Below are positions 34,494-41,372 of a stretch of DNA of 64,000 bases, one piece after another. Every line of letters starts with the position of its first letter. The first letter of the stretch is position 1. A program made the translations under genes and the position numbers. This DNA comes from Rhodoblastus sp. 17X3 (GTDB lineage: Bacteria; Pseudomonadota; Alphaproteobacteria; Rhizobiales; Beijerinckiaceae), in contig NZ_JASHHX010000013.1 of the NCBI RefSeq assembly GCF_030056575.1, positions 62,001-126,000 of the forward strand. The letters are read 5' to 3'. The notes under the pieces are model-generated. The model was not told where the DNA came from. It ran no database searches and saw nothing but the letters and a program-made list of their open reading frames with translations.

Positions 34494-34683
34494 TGAGCTG
34501 CTGCCGGTTTCGTGGACGCCGAGATAAGGTGTTTGACGAAGCCAGGCCGACCTGTTCGATTATATCGAGCGTTTCTACAACACCGTTCGCCGGCACTCGA
34601 CCATCGGCTATCTGAGCCCGGTTGAGTTCGAGCGGAAGGTGGGATCAGCTTAACCGGGTGTCTTCAAAACCGGCAGAAGCTCA
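34494..34683 (+). mobile_element. 190-bp deletion derivative of an IS3-family element
   Basis: Imperfect inverted repeats bound it: TGAGCTGCTGCCGGTTTCG at 34494 and its partner ending CGGCAGAAGCTCA at 34683 (about 20 of 27 positions pair). Inside, 34552-34653 codes the C-terminal 33 residues of an IS3-type transposase ('FDYIERFYNTVRRHSTIGYLSPVEFE' region), ending at TAA 34651-34653. orfA and nearly all of orfB are missing, so it cannot move itself. I see no clear target duplication. Confidence 0.82.
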
Positions 34684-35040
34684 TGCGAAGCAGCCATTGC
34701 TGAGGCGCGCCTGACTGGCGATTGTGACCCAAGGTGGTCGTCCGCGCCTGGAATTATCACCGGGTCCAAGCGGATCAGAGGTGGCCTTGGGCAGATTAAG
34801 GCTGCGGTCACAATAGACCCCTATCTTGCTGATTGCCGATCAAGATCTTCGGTCAAGCCCGGCGACCATGGACGCCAACAGTCCTGTTTGTCGCCCCGCC
34901 TTGGCGGCGGCTTCGCGGACTGTGAAAATGTCGCGCCCGAAAGCCGGCGTGTTCGTCGGCCTTCACGGCCCTGCTCAACGCCGCCTGTTTCGAAATGGCG
35001 CGAAGAAAATGCGACCTCGCGCCAAATCCGTCTTATACGC
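34684..35040. other. Gene-free debris region downstream of pqqA
   Basis: No gene with known family or good composition is seen in these 357 bases on either strand. A 78-codon plus-strand frame (34826-35062) overlaps pqqA and looks like chance. Importantly, no pqqB start (which normally follows pqqA) lies here. Confidence 0.5.
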
Positions 35041-35118
35041 TCAGATCTCGGCGGATAAGTAGCTGGTTACTTCCATTCCGACGCAGATCTCACAGAGTTC
35101 GGGCGTTGTCCAAGCCAT
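35041..35118 (-). CDS. pqqA: PqqA, PQQ precursor peptide (stand-alone)
   Basis: A 25-residue ribosomal precursor peptide ('MAWTTPELCEICVGMEVTSYLSAEI'-like; Glu16 and Tyr20 are its key residues). The Glu and Tyr in the motif G-M-E-V-T-S-Y are joined and remodelled by PqqE and the other Pqq enzymes into the cofactor PQQ. The ATG at 35118 follows GGAGAAATAAC, a sound RBS. pqqB, pqqC, pqqD and pqqE are not next to it, so the peptide would be matured by enzymes coded elsewhere. It closes the minus-strand gene row that includes the PQQ-dependent dehydrogenase and so may raise cofactor supply when that enzyme is induced. The C-L-C-like cysteines at 9 and 12 are unusual but do not affect the key pair. 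Confidence 0.9.
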   Translation of the reverse strand: MAWTTPELCEICVGMEVTSYLSAEI

Positions 35119-35242
35119 GTTATTTCTCCTTTTTCTGATGAATGGCGGCGCTCGGCCGCCCATACAGGTCCACTTCATGTGGAGGCTGTTTATCGAACGT
35201 CGAGGAAACCCCATCGAACGTTTCAAGTTCACGATTGCTCAA

Positions 35243-35268
35243 GCAACCCCGGCATATGCCGGGGTTGC
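35243..35268. repeat. 26-bp perfect palindrome upstream of pqqA
   Basis: GCAACCCCGGCAT and its exact complement meet at 35255/35256. It lies between the MetA-type channel gene and pqqA (gap 35119-35516 has no other gene) and could be a terminator/attenuator or an operator controlling pqqA. No U-tract follows on either strand. Confidence 0.65.
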
Positions 35269-35435
35269 CTGACTCCGATTGGCGCGACCGGGAGGGGAGC
35301 CCGCCGACGGAGGTTTGATCTGCTGATTGTCTCGCGATACGCAGGCAGATTTCATATAAGCGGTATTGGCGGCGGTAATATTTGACCCTTCAAAGTCATG
35401 TGAAGAGCGGATTGTGACGGAAGTCGAATTGTTGC

Positions 35436-35507
35436 AAGCCGCCGCCGCGCCAAACACGCAGAGCTTCGCGTTTCAGTGTCGGGAGGACCACTGCGCGGCG
35501 GCGGCTT
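35436..35507 (-). repeat. Long-loop inverted repeat after the channel gene
   Basis: Perfect 15-base arms AAGCCGCCGCCGCGC (35436-35450) and its complement (35493-35507) flank a 42-base loop, 10 bases past the stop of the channel gene. It could stabilise the 3' end of the mRNA or slow read-through to pqqA. Confidence 0.6.
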
Positions 35508-35516
35508 TCTTGTATT

Positions 35517-36398
35517 TCAGTATTTGGCCGCGACGACGGTCGGCTTCGGCGCCACCCACAGCGGAACGATCAGATGCGCCCACAGACGGGTTTCGAAGAC
35601 TTCGTGTCCGTTGCTATCCAGATAGTTTTTATTTGCCACGTCGTGCGACAAGTACAATTGGCCCGTAAAGCAACCGAAATCGTAACCGGCCAAAATAGCA
35701 AGCGCGAATTGGCTCTGCCGCTTGTAAGTCGGAGAGCTCGTGCCGCTGAGGTCGAACGAACCAAAAGCGCCGCCGCCCAGGATGTACTTTCCGAATGTCT
35801 TGGTAGCAGTCAAATCGAAGTTGAAATAATCCGGCGCCGTTCTCTGACCCTGCGCATCCGTCCCTGTCAAGCCAGTCACCGTATAGGCCGTGAGGTTCCA
35901 TCCATTCGCTGTGTAGCTGATGGCGGCTCTCTCGTTGAAGACCCAGAAATTCTGATTCAGTTCGTTGTTGATTGGAAAGTAAACGCCAAGATAATTGGTG
36001 AAGCCGAAGCCGCCCCCCAAATCCCAAGCCAAAGCAACCGCTCCATAGGGATTGTAGAACGCAGCCAGAAACGACTTGTTGCCCGGTTCGGAACTGCCGA
36101 CGATCACTTGCGGAGGGGTTGTCAAAAATTCGACTCGCGCCCCGGCCAAAGTCCAGGGCGTCGACCAGGCCAGCACCGGAGTGTGCACCGCCAGGCCAGA
36201 ATTGTAGCCCGAGCCGCGATTGTTGCCATAGCTGGCGATATCGATGAGATAGAGGCCTTCCGGCAGCGGGGCGCCCGTTGCGAGACCGACAGTTTCACCT
36301 TGTTGGGTAAATGAGCCAGCGTTTGCTTGCTCAATAGGCATAAGGCCGAGAAGCCCGGCTCCCACAGCAAGTACAGTTCCAATTTTTGCGTTTTTCAT
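35517..36398 (-). CDS. MetA-type outer-membrane channel (phenol MetA-degradation family)
   Basis: A 293-residue outer-membrane barrel with signal peptide (MKNAKIGTVLAVGAGLLGLMPIEQANA). The mature part has 'PLPEGLYLIDIASYGNNRGSGYNSG', 'LAGARVEFLTTPPQVIVG', 'YNPYGAVALAWDLGGGFGFTNYLGVYFP' and repeated Tyr/Gly-rich strands, which resemble the MetA/phenol-degradation channel family, whose members let small aromatic or aliphatic substrates pass. Its row on the minus strand behind aldA and the dehydrogenase suggests that it admits the alcohol. The gap upstream to aldA (36399-36629) shows no other gene. Substrate not shown by the sequence. Confidence 0.7.
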   Translation of the reverse strand: MKNAKIGTVLAVGAGLLGLMPIEQANAGSFTQQGETVGLATGAPLPEGLYLIDIASYGNNRGSGYNSGLAVHTPVLAWSTPWTLAGARVEFLTTPPQVIVGSSEPGNKSFLAAFYNPYGAVALAWDLGGGFGFTNYLGVYFPINNELNQNFWVFNERAAISYTANGWNLTAYTVTGLTGTDAQGQRTAPDYFNFDLTATKTFGKYILGGGAFGSFDLSGTSSPTYKRQSQFALAILAGYDFGCFTGQLYLSHDVANKNYLDSNGHEVFETRLWAHLIVPLWVAPKPTVVAAKY

Positions 36399-36629
36399 TT
36401 AATCCTCCATGACTAGATATTCGTTACTTGACGCGGCGGCGCCTGTTCATTGCCTAGTCTTATTCACACTTGGCTCCCGCGTTCTTTCCTGCGCAGCGCC
36501 GGGCGCGCGGGTTCGCTTTCCCAGAGCTGGAACGCCTCTGGTTTTCAAAAACTCAGAACTGGTGGCGAACTGGCTGGGGCCGCTGGACCGTGTGTTGGCC
36601 GCCGGCCCCGTTGGCAGGTTTAAGCAGCA

Positions 36630-38096
36630 TCAGACTTTGATGTAGGCGACGTGCGTCTCCATATATTCGTGAAGCCCGTGCTTTCCGTCGGCCCCCCCGA
36701 TTCCGGATTTGCGACGCCCGGCGTGGAATCCCTGCATGGCTTCGAAATTCTCGCGATTGACATAGGTCTCGCCGAATTTCAGCTGTTGAATCGCCCGCAT
36801 CGCGGAGCTGAGATCCCGCGTGTAGATCGACGAGGTGAGGCCGTAATCGGAATCATTGGAGAGGGCGATGGCTTCATCGAGACCATCGATTGTCTGGATC
36901 GGCAGCACGGGGCCGAAGATCTCCTTGCGCATGATTTCCATGTCGGCGCGACAGCCGATAATCAAAGTCGGCTCGTAATGGTGACCGGCGCCGAGATCGG
37001 CGACTTTGCCTCCGACAATCACGTCGCCGCCCTGTTCTTGCGCGCGGCTCACCATGGCGCTGACCTTGGCGAGTCCGGCGGCGTTGATCAGCGGACCCAT
37101 GTCCAGATCGTGATCCTTCATCGGATCGCCGTAGCGCGTCGCCTTCATCTTTGCTGCGATGTTCTCGATCAGGGAATCGGCGATCGATTTGTCGGCATAG
37201 ACGCGTTCGGCGCAATTACAGACCTGTCCGGTATTGATGACGCGAGATGCGACAATTGCGGTTGCGGCGAGGTCGAGATCGGCGTCGGCCAGAACGATGG
37301 CTGGCGCCTTGCCGCCCAACTCCAGATTGACGCGCGTCAAATTCTGCGCGGCCGCCTGCATGATACGGATGCCGGTCGGCACGCTGCCGGTAAAGCTGAT
37401 CAGGCCGATATCGGCATGTTGCGTCAGATGCGCGCCCACTGTCGCGCCGGTTCCACCGACAAGGTTGAAAACGCCCGCGGGAAGATTCGTCTCGGCGACG
37501 AGCCGGGCGAATTCAAAGGCGTTGATTGGCGTTTCCTCGCTCGGCTTGATGACGATCGTATTGCCGGTCAGCAGAGCCGGAGCAAGTTTTCTGGCGATCA
37601 GGAAAAACGGGAAATTCCAGGGCAATATTCCCGCCGTCACGCCAATGGGCTTGCGCATCAGGAAGATGCTTTCGCCGGGTCTGTCGCTGGGAATGATTTC
37701 GCCTTCGATACGTCGCGCCCATTCGGCCATATAGTCGATATAGTCGGCGGTGAAGTCGACCTCCACGCGCGCCAGGCCGAGCACCTTGCCCTGTTCGCGG
37801 GTGATGATTTCCGCCAGCCGGTCGCGCGCGCCGCGAATTTTTGCCGAAATCTGGCGCAAATAGCCTGCGCGCTGGATCGCCGGCAGCCTCTCCCATCCCG
37901 GTTGCGCTCGCTTCGCCGCCGCGACGGCCTCGTCGACGGCAGCCTCGGAACTGTTTGGCGTCGCCGCCAGAAACTCCTGCGTCGCGGGGTTGAACACCTC
38001 AACGCTGCCGCTTTGCGCTTCAGAAAAACGTCCGTCGATGAAGTTCCGATAGGATTCGACGCGGCCGTCGGCCGAATTCTGGATATGCTGGTTCAT
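36630..38096 (-). CDS. aldA: NAD-dependent aldehyde dehydrogenase (AldA-like)
   Basis: A 488-residue aldehyde dehydrogenase of the lactaldehyde/glycolaldehyde AldA type. The catalytic Cys lies in 'NTGQVCNCAERVYA', the Glu in 'NLELGGKAPAIV', the NAD pocket residues in 'ILPWNFPFFLIARKLAPALLTGNTIVIKPSEETP', and 'GFHAGRRKSGIGGADGKHGLHEYMETH' is AldA-typical. It would oxidise the aldehyde formed by the PQQ-dependent alcohol dehydrogenase of the same row. The start at 38096 follows GAGAATTCAC; an ATG at 38108 is also in frame. It lies 30 bases after the DUF1097 gene. Confidence 0.9.
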   Translation of the reverse strand: MNQHIQNSADGRVESYRNFIDGRFSEAQSGSVEVFNPATQEFLAATPNSSEAAVDEAVAAAKRAQPGWERLPAIQRAGYLRQISAKIRGARDRLAEIITREQGKVLGLARVEVDFTADYIDYMAEWARRIEGEIIPSDRPGESIFLMRKPIGVTAGILPWNFPFFLIARKLAPALLTGNTIVIKPSEETPINAFEFARLVAETNLPAGVFNLVGGTGATVGAHLTQHADIGLISFTGSVPTGIRIMQAAAQNLTRVNLELGGKAPAIVLADADLDLAATAIVASRVINTGQVCNCAERVYADKSIADSLIENIAAKMKATRYGDPMKDHDLDMGPLINAAGLAKVSAMVSRAQEQGGDVIVGGKVADLGAGHHYEPTLIIGCRADMEIMRKEIFGPVLPIQTIDGLDEAIALSNDSDYGLTSSIYTRDLSSAMRAIQQLKFGETYVNRENFEAMQGFHAGRRKSGIGGADGKHGLHEYMETHVAYIKV

Positions 38097-38126
38097 GTGA
38101 ATTCTCATTTCGCAGTGAAGGTTGGA

Positions 38127-38594
38127 TCAAGCGGGCCGGGCGATAGATTTGCCGAACGATTCGGAGGCGTAGCCAAAAGCGACGCCCGCCATCCAGGTGA
38201 TGGCTATGAACAGGGCGCTCGCGTCGAGCGGGCTTGATGAGCCGAAAAAGCTGGCGGCGCCGAGAAACGCGGCGGGCGTGAAGGCGAGAGCCGGAACATC
38301 CGCCATTGCGACCAGCACGAAAGCGAGGATCGTGACCAGGCCCACCAAAGGCAGCAATCCACCGCCCGCATATTGCACGCCGAGCAAGGTCGCGAAGGTG
38401 AGCCCAATGCCCGCCAACCCGGCGAATCCCGCCTTGGGAATGGCCTGTGCGCCGCCTCCGGCTGCAAAAAAGGCCGCCCAGGCGACGAAGCCGATCCAGG
38501 GATTGAAGTGCAGCGTTGGAACGCCGACGCTCAGATAGACCCAGGCGGCGACCAGCAAGGCGACGCTCAGGGCGATTGCATGCAAGATTTTCAT
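38127..38594 (-). CDS. DUF1097 inner-membrane protein
   Basis: A 155-residue, four- to five-helix membrane protein of the DUF1097 family (E. coli YcdZ type). 'ILHAIALSVALLVAAWVYLSVGVP', 'NPWIGFVAWAAFFAAGGG', 'AGFAGLAGIGLTFATLLG' and 'LPLVGLVTILAFVLVAMADVPALAFTPAAFLGAASFFG' mark the helices. The function of the family is unknown; here it is inserted between the PQQ dehydrogenase and aldA, so transport of substrate, product or cofactor is possible. The ATG at 38594 is the start chosen because it opens the first helix; ATG codons at 38600 and 38651 are in frame. Confidence 0.78.
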   Translation of the reverse strand: MKILHAIALSVALLVAAWVYLSVGVPTLHFNPWIGFVAWAAFFAAGGGAQAIPKAGFAGLAGIGLTFATLLGVQYAGGGLLPLVGLVTILAFVLVAMADVPALAFTPAAFLGAASFFGSSSPLDASALFIAITWMAGVAFGYASESFGKSIARPA

Positions 38595-38669
38595 ATGCAT
38601 CACCAATTTTGAAATCGCGGAACGATTGAGGGAGAAGGAGGGGCGGGCCACGCGAGCCCGCCCGCTGCA

Positions 38670-40391
38670 TCAGCCTTGCTTGGGGAGTTTGAACACCCAG
38701 ATCGCGCCGCCCTGCGGGACGACGGTCTTGTGCGGCAGGACCGCGTCGAAGGCGCCCTGCATGCGTTGGGCGTCGACGCCCCAGCCCGATTGCACGGCCA
38801 CATATTGCTCGCCGTCGATCTCGAACGTGCTGGGCACGCCGGTCACGCCGGAATTGGTCGGGAAGTCCCAGAGCATGTCGCCGGTCTTGGCGTTGAAGGC
38901 GTGGAACTTGCGGTCATTGGTGCCGCCGCCGAAGACGAGATCGCCGCCGGTGGTCAGCAAGGGGCCCCAGTTCATTTCCTTGTATTTATGCGTCCAGACC
39001 TGCTTGCCGGTGCTCAGATCCCACGCCTGCACTTCGCCGACGTGATCGAGCGCCTTGTCGTCCATCCGCACATTGGTCAGGATATTGCTGAGGGCGACGC
39101 CAATATAGAGCTTGCCGGCCTTGTAGCTGACCTTCTCGCCCGTGAGTTCGGAGCAAAGGTTGTTGTTGGCGGGGACATAGAGCAGCTTGGTCTGCGGATT
39201 ATAGGCTTCGGGAACCCAGTCCTTGCCGCCCCAGAGCGAGGGGCAGAAATGCACGGTTTTTCCGGTGCCCGGCGTCTTGGAAGGATCGTAGGTGGGGCGT
39301 CCGGACTTGGGATCGACGCTGGTGAAGACGTCCTGCCGGACAAAGGGCCAGCTGGCGACATAGCCGATGGATTCCGGCTTGCGTTCGAGTAGCCAGAGAT
39401 AGCCGTCGCGTCCGGCGTGAACCAGGCCGCTGATGGTTTTGCCCTCGCGCTGATAATCGATCAGCATGGGCGTCGAGACTTCGTCCCAGTCCCAGGCGTC
39501 GGCCTGATGATATTGATGGAAGCCCTTGAGCTTGCCGGTCTCGATATCGAGGGCGATCACGCTGTTGGCGTAGAGATTGTCGCCGGGCCTCGTGTCGGGC
39601 ATCCATGGCGCGGCGTTTCCCGTTCCCCAATAGGTGGTGCGGGTTTTCGGATCGTAGCTGCCGCTGACCCAGGTCGAGCCGCCGCCGCGTTGATAGGAAT
39701 CGGCGGGCCAGCTGTCGCCGCCGGGTTCGCCCGGCGCGGGAATGGTGAAGGTGCGCCAGGCCTCCTTGCCGGTGCTCGCGTCGAACGCGGCCACAAATCC
39801 ACGGACGCCGAGTTCGCCGCCGGACGAGCCAACAAGAATCTTGCCTTCCGCCGCGAGGGGAGCGAGCGTGATGTAATAGCCGCTCTTCCAATCGGCGACG
39901 GGAACCTGCCACGCCTCCTTGCCCGTCGCGGCGTCGAGCGCGATCAGCTTGGCGTCCGTCGTGCCGAAATAGACCTTGTCGCCATAAAGCGCGACGCCGC
40001 GATTGGTTGGATGCAATTGCATCAGTTCTTCGGGAACCTGGTGCTGGTAGCGCCAGAGTTCCGCGCCGGTTTTGGCGTCGAGCGCGATCACCTGATTGCC
40101 GGGCGAGGTGACGAACATCAGGCCGTTGTTGACGATGGGGGGCGACTGGTGGCCTTCGAGCTGGCCTGTCGAATAGACCCAGGCGACACTGAGCTTCGAC
40201 ACATTCTTGGCGTTGATCCTGGCCAGCGGGCTATAGCCCCAGCCTGCGTAATTGCCCCTGAATTGCAGCCAGTTTTGCGGCTCCGGGCTGGCGAGGCGGG
40301 CGTCCGTCACGCTATCGTAAGCGGTGGCGGGCAGAATGCTCAGGGCCAGCATCGAGGCGCCAAAAGCCAAATGTTTCGAACTTTTCTTCAC
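38670..40391 (-). CDS. PQQ-dependent alcohol dehydrogenase with lanthanide signature
   Basis: A 573-residue periplasmic enzyme with signal peptide (VKKSSKHLAFGASMLALSILPATA). Eight-bladed propeller strands carry Trp motifs such as 'DAKTGAELWRY' and 'DAATGKEAWQV'. The active-site block is 'ADAWDWDEVSTPML': catalytic Asp301 is followed two residues later by Asp303, the extra Asp that coordinates lanthanides in XoxF/ExaF/PedH enzymes and is absent from calcium-type MxaF. Glu (GGELG) and Asn (GTGNAAPW) metal ligands are also kept. The vicinal Cys-Cys near 'NRGVALYGDKVYF' of classical methanol dehydrogenases is missing. A GTG start (40391) follows AGGAGG by 8 bases; an upstream frame to 40466 overlaps the Rieske gene. 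Alcohol specificity is unknown. Confidence 0.92.
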   Translation of the reverse strand: MKKSSKHLAFGASMLALSILPATAYDSVTDARLASPEPQNWLQFRGNYAGWGYSPLARINAKNVSKLSVAWVYSTGQLEGHQSPPIVNNGLMFVTSPGNQVIALDAKTGAELWRYQHQVPEELMQLHPTNRGVALYGDKVYFGTTDAKLIALDAATGKEAWQVPVADWKSGYYITLAPLAAEGKILVGSSGGELGVRGFVAAFDASTGKEAWRTFTIPAPGEPGGDSWPADSYQRGGGSTWVSGSYDPKTRTTYWGTGNAAPWMPDTRPGDNLYANSVIALDIETGKLKGFHQYHQADAWDWDEVSTPMLIDYQREGKTISGLVHAGRDGYLWLLERKPESIGYVASWPFVRQDVFTSVDPKSGRPTYDPSKTPGTGKTVHFCPSLWGGKDWVPEAYNPQTKLLYVPANNNLCSELTGEKVSYKAGKLYIGVALSNILTNVRMDDKALDHVGEVQAWDLSTGKQVWTHKYKEMNWGPLLTTGGDLVFGGGTNDRKFHAFNAKTGDMLWDFPTNSGVTGVPSTFEIDGEQYVAVQSGWGVDAQRMQGAFDAVLPHKTVVPQGGAIWVFKLPKQG

Positions 40392-40416
40392 GTTGTTTTC
40401 CTCCTGGAGTTTTTTG

Positions 40417-41031
40417 TTAGTCGATTGCTTTCGCACCGCCCGGCTCGGAGCTGAATTCTCCTGCAATGACGATTTCGCTTTGCTCCGATTTCAGCGGCAA
40501 TATTGGAAGGGGGCGAGGCGCCGGCCCGGCAAAGACCGCGCCTTGATTGCGCGGGTCGAATTGCGAAAGATGGCAGTAGCAAAGGATCATGCGATCCTTG
40601 TCGTTCCATTCGGTCACGTCGCATCCGCGATGCGGGCAGACCCCGGAGAAGGCGAAGACGCCGTCGGCCGAACGGGCGAGTTGATCGGGCGTCAGCTCGC
40701 TGGAATCGAACCGCACCAGAATGATGCGATTGAGGCGGGAGCCTTCGCGCTTGATTCCGTCGGCGGGATTGAAAGGGAAGGCGCCAAAGGGCTTGTCGCC
40801 AATCTTGATGTCCAGCAGCTGAAGCGCCTTGGGCTTCCCCTCGGAATCTTCCGCCACAAGGCGGTCGCCCTCGCGCGGCCTGGCGCTGTCGACTCCAGTC
40901 GCGAAGGCGGGTCCGCCTTCGCCGAACATGCCGGTCGCCATGGATAGCGCGAGACAGTGAAGCGCTGTGCGACGCGTTAAGCACTCACCGGAGCTTCGTC
41001 CCCCTGGCGTGCGCATTTTCTTGAACCTCAA
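40417..41031 (-). CDS. Exported Rieske 2Fe-2S protein
   Basis: A 204-residue (198 if the ATG is used) periplasmic iron-sulfur protein. A twin-arginine leader 'CLTRRTALHCLALSMATG' directs folded export by Tat. The 2Fe-2S site is complete: 'SGVCPHRGCDVTEW' and 'MILCYCHLSQFDPRNQG' give C-x-H...C-x-x-H, matching cytochrome bc1-type Rieske sites. It may carry electrons between the PQQ enzyme and the respiratory chain; that role is inference from position. Start is uncertain: TTG at 41031 has GGGAGG 5 bases before it, while ATG 41016 lies further in. It is the first gene behind the -24/-12 element at 41068-41082. Confidence 0.85.
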   Translation of the reverse strand: MRFKKMRTPGGRSSGECLTRRTALHCLALSMATGMFGEGGPAFATGVDSARPREGDRLVAEDSEGKPKALQLLDIKIGDKPFGAFPFNPADGIKREGSRLNRIILVRFDSSELTPDQLARSADGVFAFSGVCPHRGCDVTEWNDKDRMILCYCHLSQFDPRNQGAVFAGPAPRPLPILPLKSEQSEIVIAGEFSSEPGGAKAID

Positions 41032-41067
41032 CAGATCCTCCCATGTTTTTGATTTTTGGGAGATGCC

Positions 41068-41082
41068 GCAAAGGCCATGCCA
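41068..41082 (-). promoter_or_regulatory. Sigma54 (-24/-12) promoter for the Rieske/PQQ-dehydrogenase genes
   Basis: Minus strand reads TGGCATGGCCTTTGC, with GG and GC 12 bases apart as required by the RpoN consensus TGGCAC-N5-TTGC. Transcription would start about 41056, roughly 25-40 bases before the Rieske start codons. An AcoR-type sigma54 activator gene diverges on the other side. Confidence 0.78.
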
Positions 41083-41206
41083 GCAGTAACGGCGGAAGAC
41101 GTCTCGTCGCCGCCCTGACCGATTTTAGCAACAGAATCATTCTGTTAGATTGTTTCGATCTTGAATTTGCAATAGTCTTTTGCAGTGCAGCGAGAATGGA
41201 TACAAA

Positions 41207-41249
41207 GTGTTACATGTGTTACATCTTCCGTCACAGGCGTCAGTTACAT
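41207..41249. promoter_or_regulatory. Tandem GTGTTACAT sites, probable activator binding region
   Basis: Two directly repeated GTGTTACAT words (41207-41215, 41216-41224) and a third AGTTACAT (41242-41249) lie about 150-190 bases upstream of the sigma54 promoter, the normal distance for an enhancer bound by an activator that loops to RNA polymerase. The rest of the gap 41032-41372 has no gene. Confidence 0.6.
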
Positions 41250-41372
41250 AAAACATCCCGCCAGCACTCGAGTTGTACGATATTCAGTTGTATCAATATC
41301 CGTTTGATGGAAATATAAAGTGTGGTAGGTTTCCAATTTTAATGAAAAGAACAGCGCGCTATTGGAGGATAC

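Noticed and set aside
34826-35062. 78-codon plus-strand frame in the debris region
   Set aside because: Overlaps pqqA on the opposite strand, has no RBS and no family, and its composition looks random.
35239-35457. 72-codon minus-strand frame (MFGAAAACNNSTSVT...) between channel gene and pqqA
   Set aside because: It crosses a perfect palindrome and one arm of another inverted repeat, and lacks an RBS or family; more likely untranslated leader.
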